This document shows, one piece after another, positions 6,521 through 6,702 of a stretch of 6,702 bases of DNA. Source of the stretch: Victivallales bacterium. GTDB lineage: Bacteria > Verrucomicrobiota > Lentisphaeria > Oligosphaerales > Oligosphaeraceae. Below the pieces are notes generated by a model. The model saw only the letters and a program-made list of their open reading frames with translations. It was not told where the DNA came from and searched no databases. Position 1 is the stretch's first letter; every line of letters starts with the position of its first letter. The stretch spans positions 1-6,702 of the forward strand of contig JAGCSE010000205.1 in NCBI GenBank assembly GCA_017964325.1. Direction: 5' to 3'. The translations under genes and the position numbers were made by a program.

Positions 6521-6657
6521 GTCAAAAAAATAACTATGACCAGCACAGTATATGTATCCACAATTGAGAAACGGCCAGAAGGGGCTTTATGGCATTTTCT
6601 GTTCATGATGGTATATTGGAAAAACGACATGATTCAAACACCATCACGGAGAAGCAC
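6521..6657. other. AT-rich leader region of the last gene
   Basis: Apart from the A-run at 6524-6530 and a weak -10-like TATATT (6612-6617) without a good -35 element, nothing definite is visible here. It presumably holds the control region of the gene starting at 6658. Confidence 0.4.
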
Positions 6658-6702
6658 ATGACGCAGGAAATGAACATACGGCTTGAACGAATCGGAACGC
6701 TG
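6658..6702 (+). CDS. Start of an unidentified gene, cut by the window edge
   Basis: An open frame begins at the ATG at 6658 and runs to the window end with 15 codons, MTQEMNIRLERIGTL. GGAG (6648-6651) lies six bases before the ATG, a good ribosome binding site, and the frame has no stop. The second ATG (codon 5) has only GCAGGAA before it and is less well placed. Fifteen residues are too few to name a product. The gene points away from the ATPase gene, so the 623-bp gap between them carries the control regions of both. Confidence 0.6.
   Translation, partial: MTQEMNIRLERIGTL

Noticed and set aside
4853..6657. The ATPase and its upstream region as a toxin-antitoxin or defence module.
   Set aside because: There is no second small protein gene beside the ATPase and no known defence partner in the window; the idea has no direct support.
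6296..6661. Small open frames of 69 to 102 residues on both strands in the right-hand gap.
   Set aside because: They overlap one another in several frames across the hairpin island, lack ribosome binding sites and show no protein-like features.

Overview
The window holds four complete protein genes, the start of a fifth at the right edge, and about 620 bp of unusual non-coding DNA. The host is probably a member of the Planctomycetes-Verrucomicrobia-Lentisphaerae group, most likely Lentisphaerota, Kiritimatiellota or Verrucomicrobiota. Three things point there: a short intergenic repeat of the 'AATGAACGCG AATGGACACG' type at 2536-2558, a large membrane protein with a pseudopilin-like C-terminus ('PVDPF...', 'WSVGPDGVDD', 'DDIRF.IP'), and the mixed base composition. 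This placement is inference from remembered family patterns; there is no rRNA or marker gene to settle it.

Left part (1-2523): two genes in the same direction encode the ATPase (tandem nucleotide-binding domains, RbsA/MglA/XylG type) and the permease (RbsC type) of a CUT2-family sugar ABC importer. They are 45 bp apart and probably one operon. The periplasmic sugar-binding protein is not in the window; it may lie upstream of base 1. The sugar cannot be read from the sequence.

Middle part (2524-4852): a 172-bp gap with the dispersed-type repeat, then a 714-residue protein of unknown function with about seven membrane segments and a long soluble C-terminal half. It ends 12 bp before the stop of the next gene, which runs the other way.

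Right part (4853-6702): a minus-strand AAA-type ATPase with a C-terminal DUF4143 domain (393 residues from the start preferred here). Directly upstream of it are three copies of a TACTGCRAA-like motif placed exactly 40 bp apart. The outermost copy is also one arm of a perfect 15-bp inverted repeat around a TATAAT-like centre. In the sense direction of the ATPase gene two of the motif copies run into plausible -10 hexamers preceded by -35-like hexamers, so this looks like an iterated promoter or operator. Beyond it (about 6243-6520) is a GC-richer island with several hairpins, a promoter-like sequence before it and a T-run after it; it could be a structured RNA or a dispersed intergenic element. 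The last 45 bases are the start of a plus-strand gene with a good ribosome binding site.

The most unusual signal is the 40-bp-phased repeat and inverted repeat cluster in front of the ATPase gene, followed by the structured island. The sugar transporter genes are ordinary.
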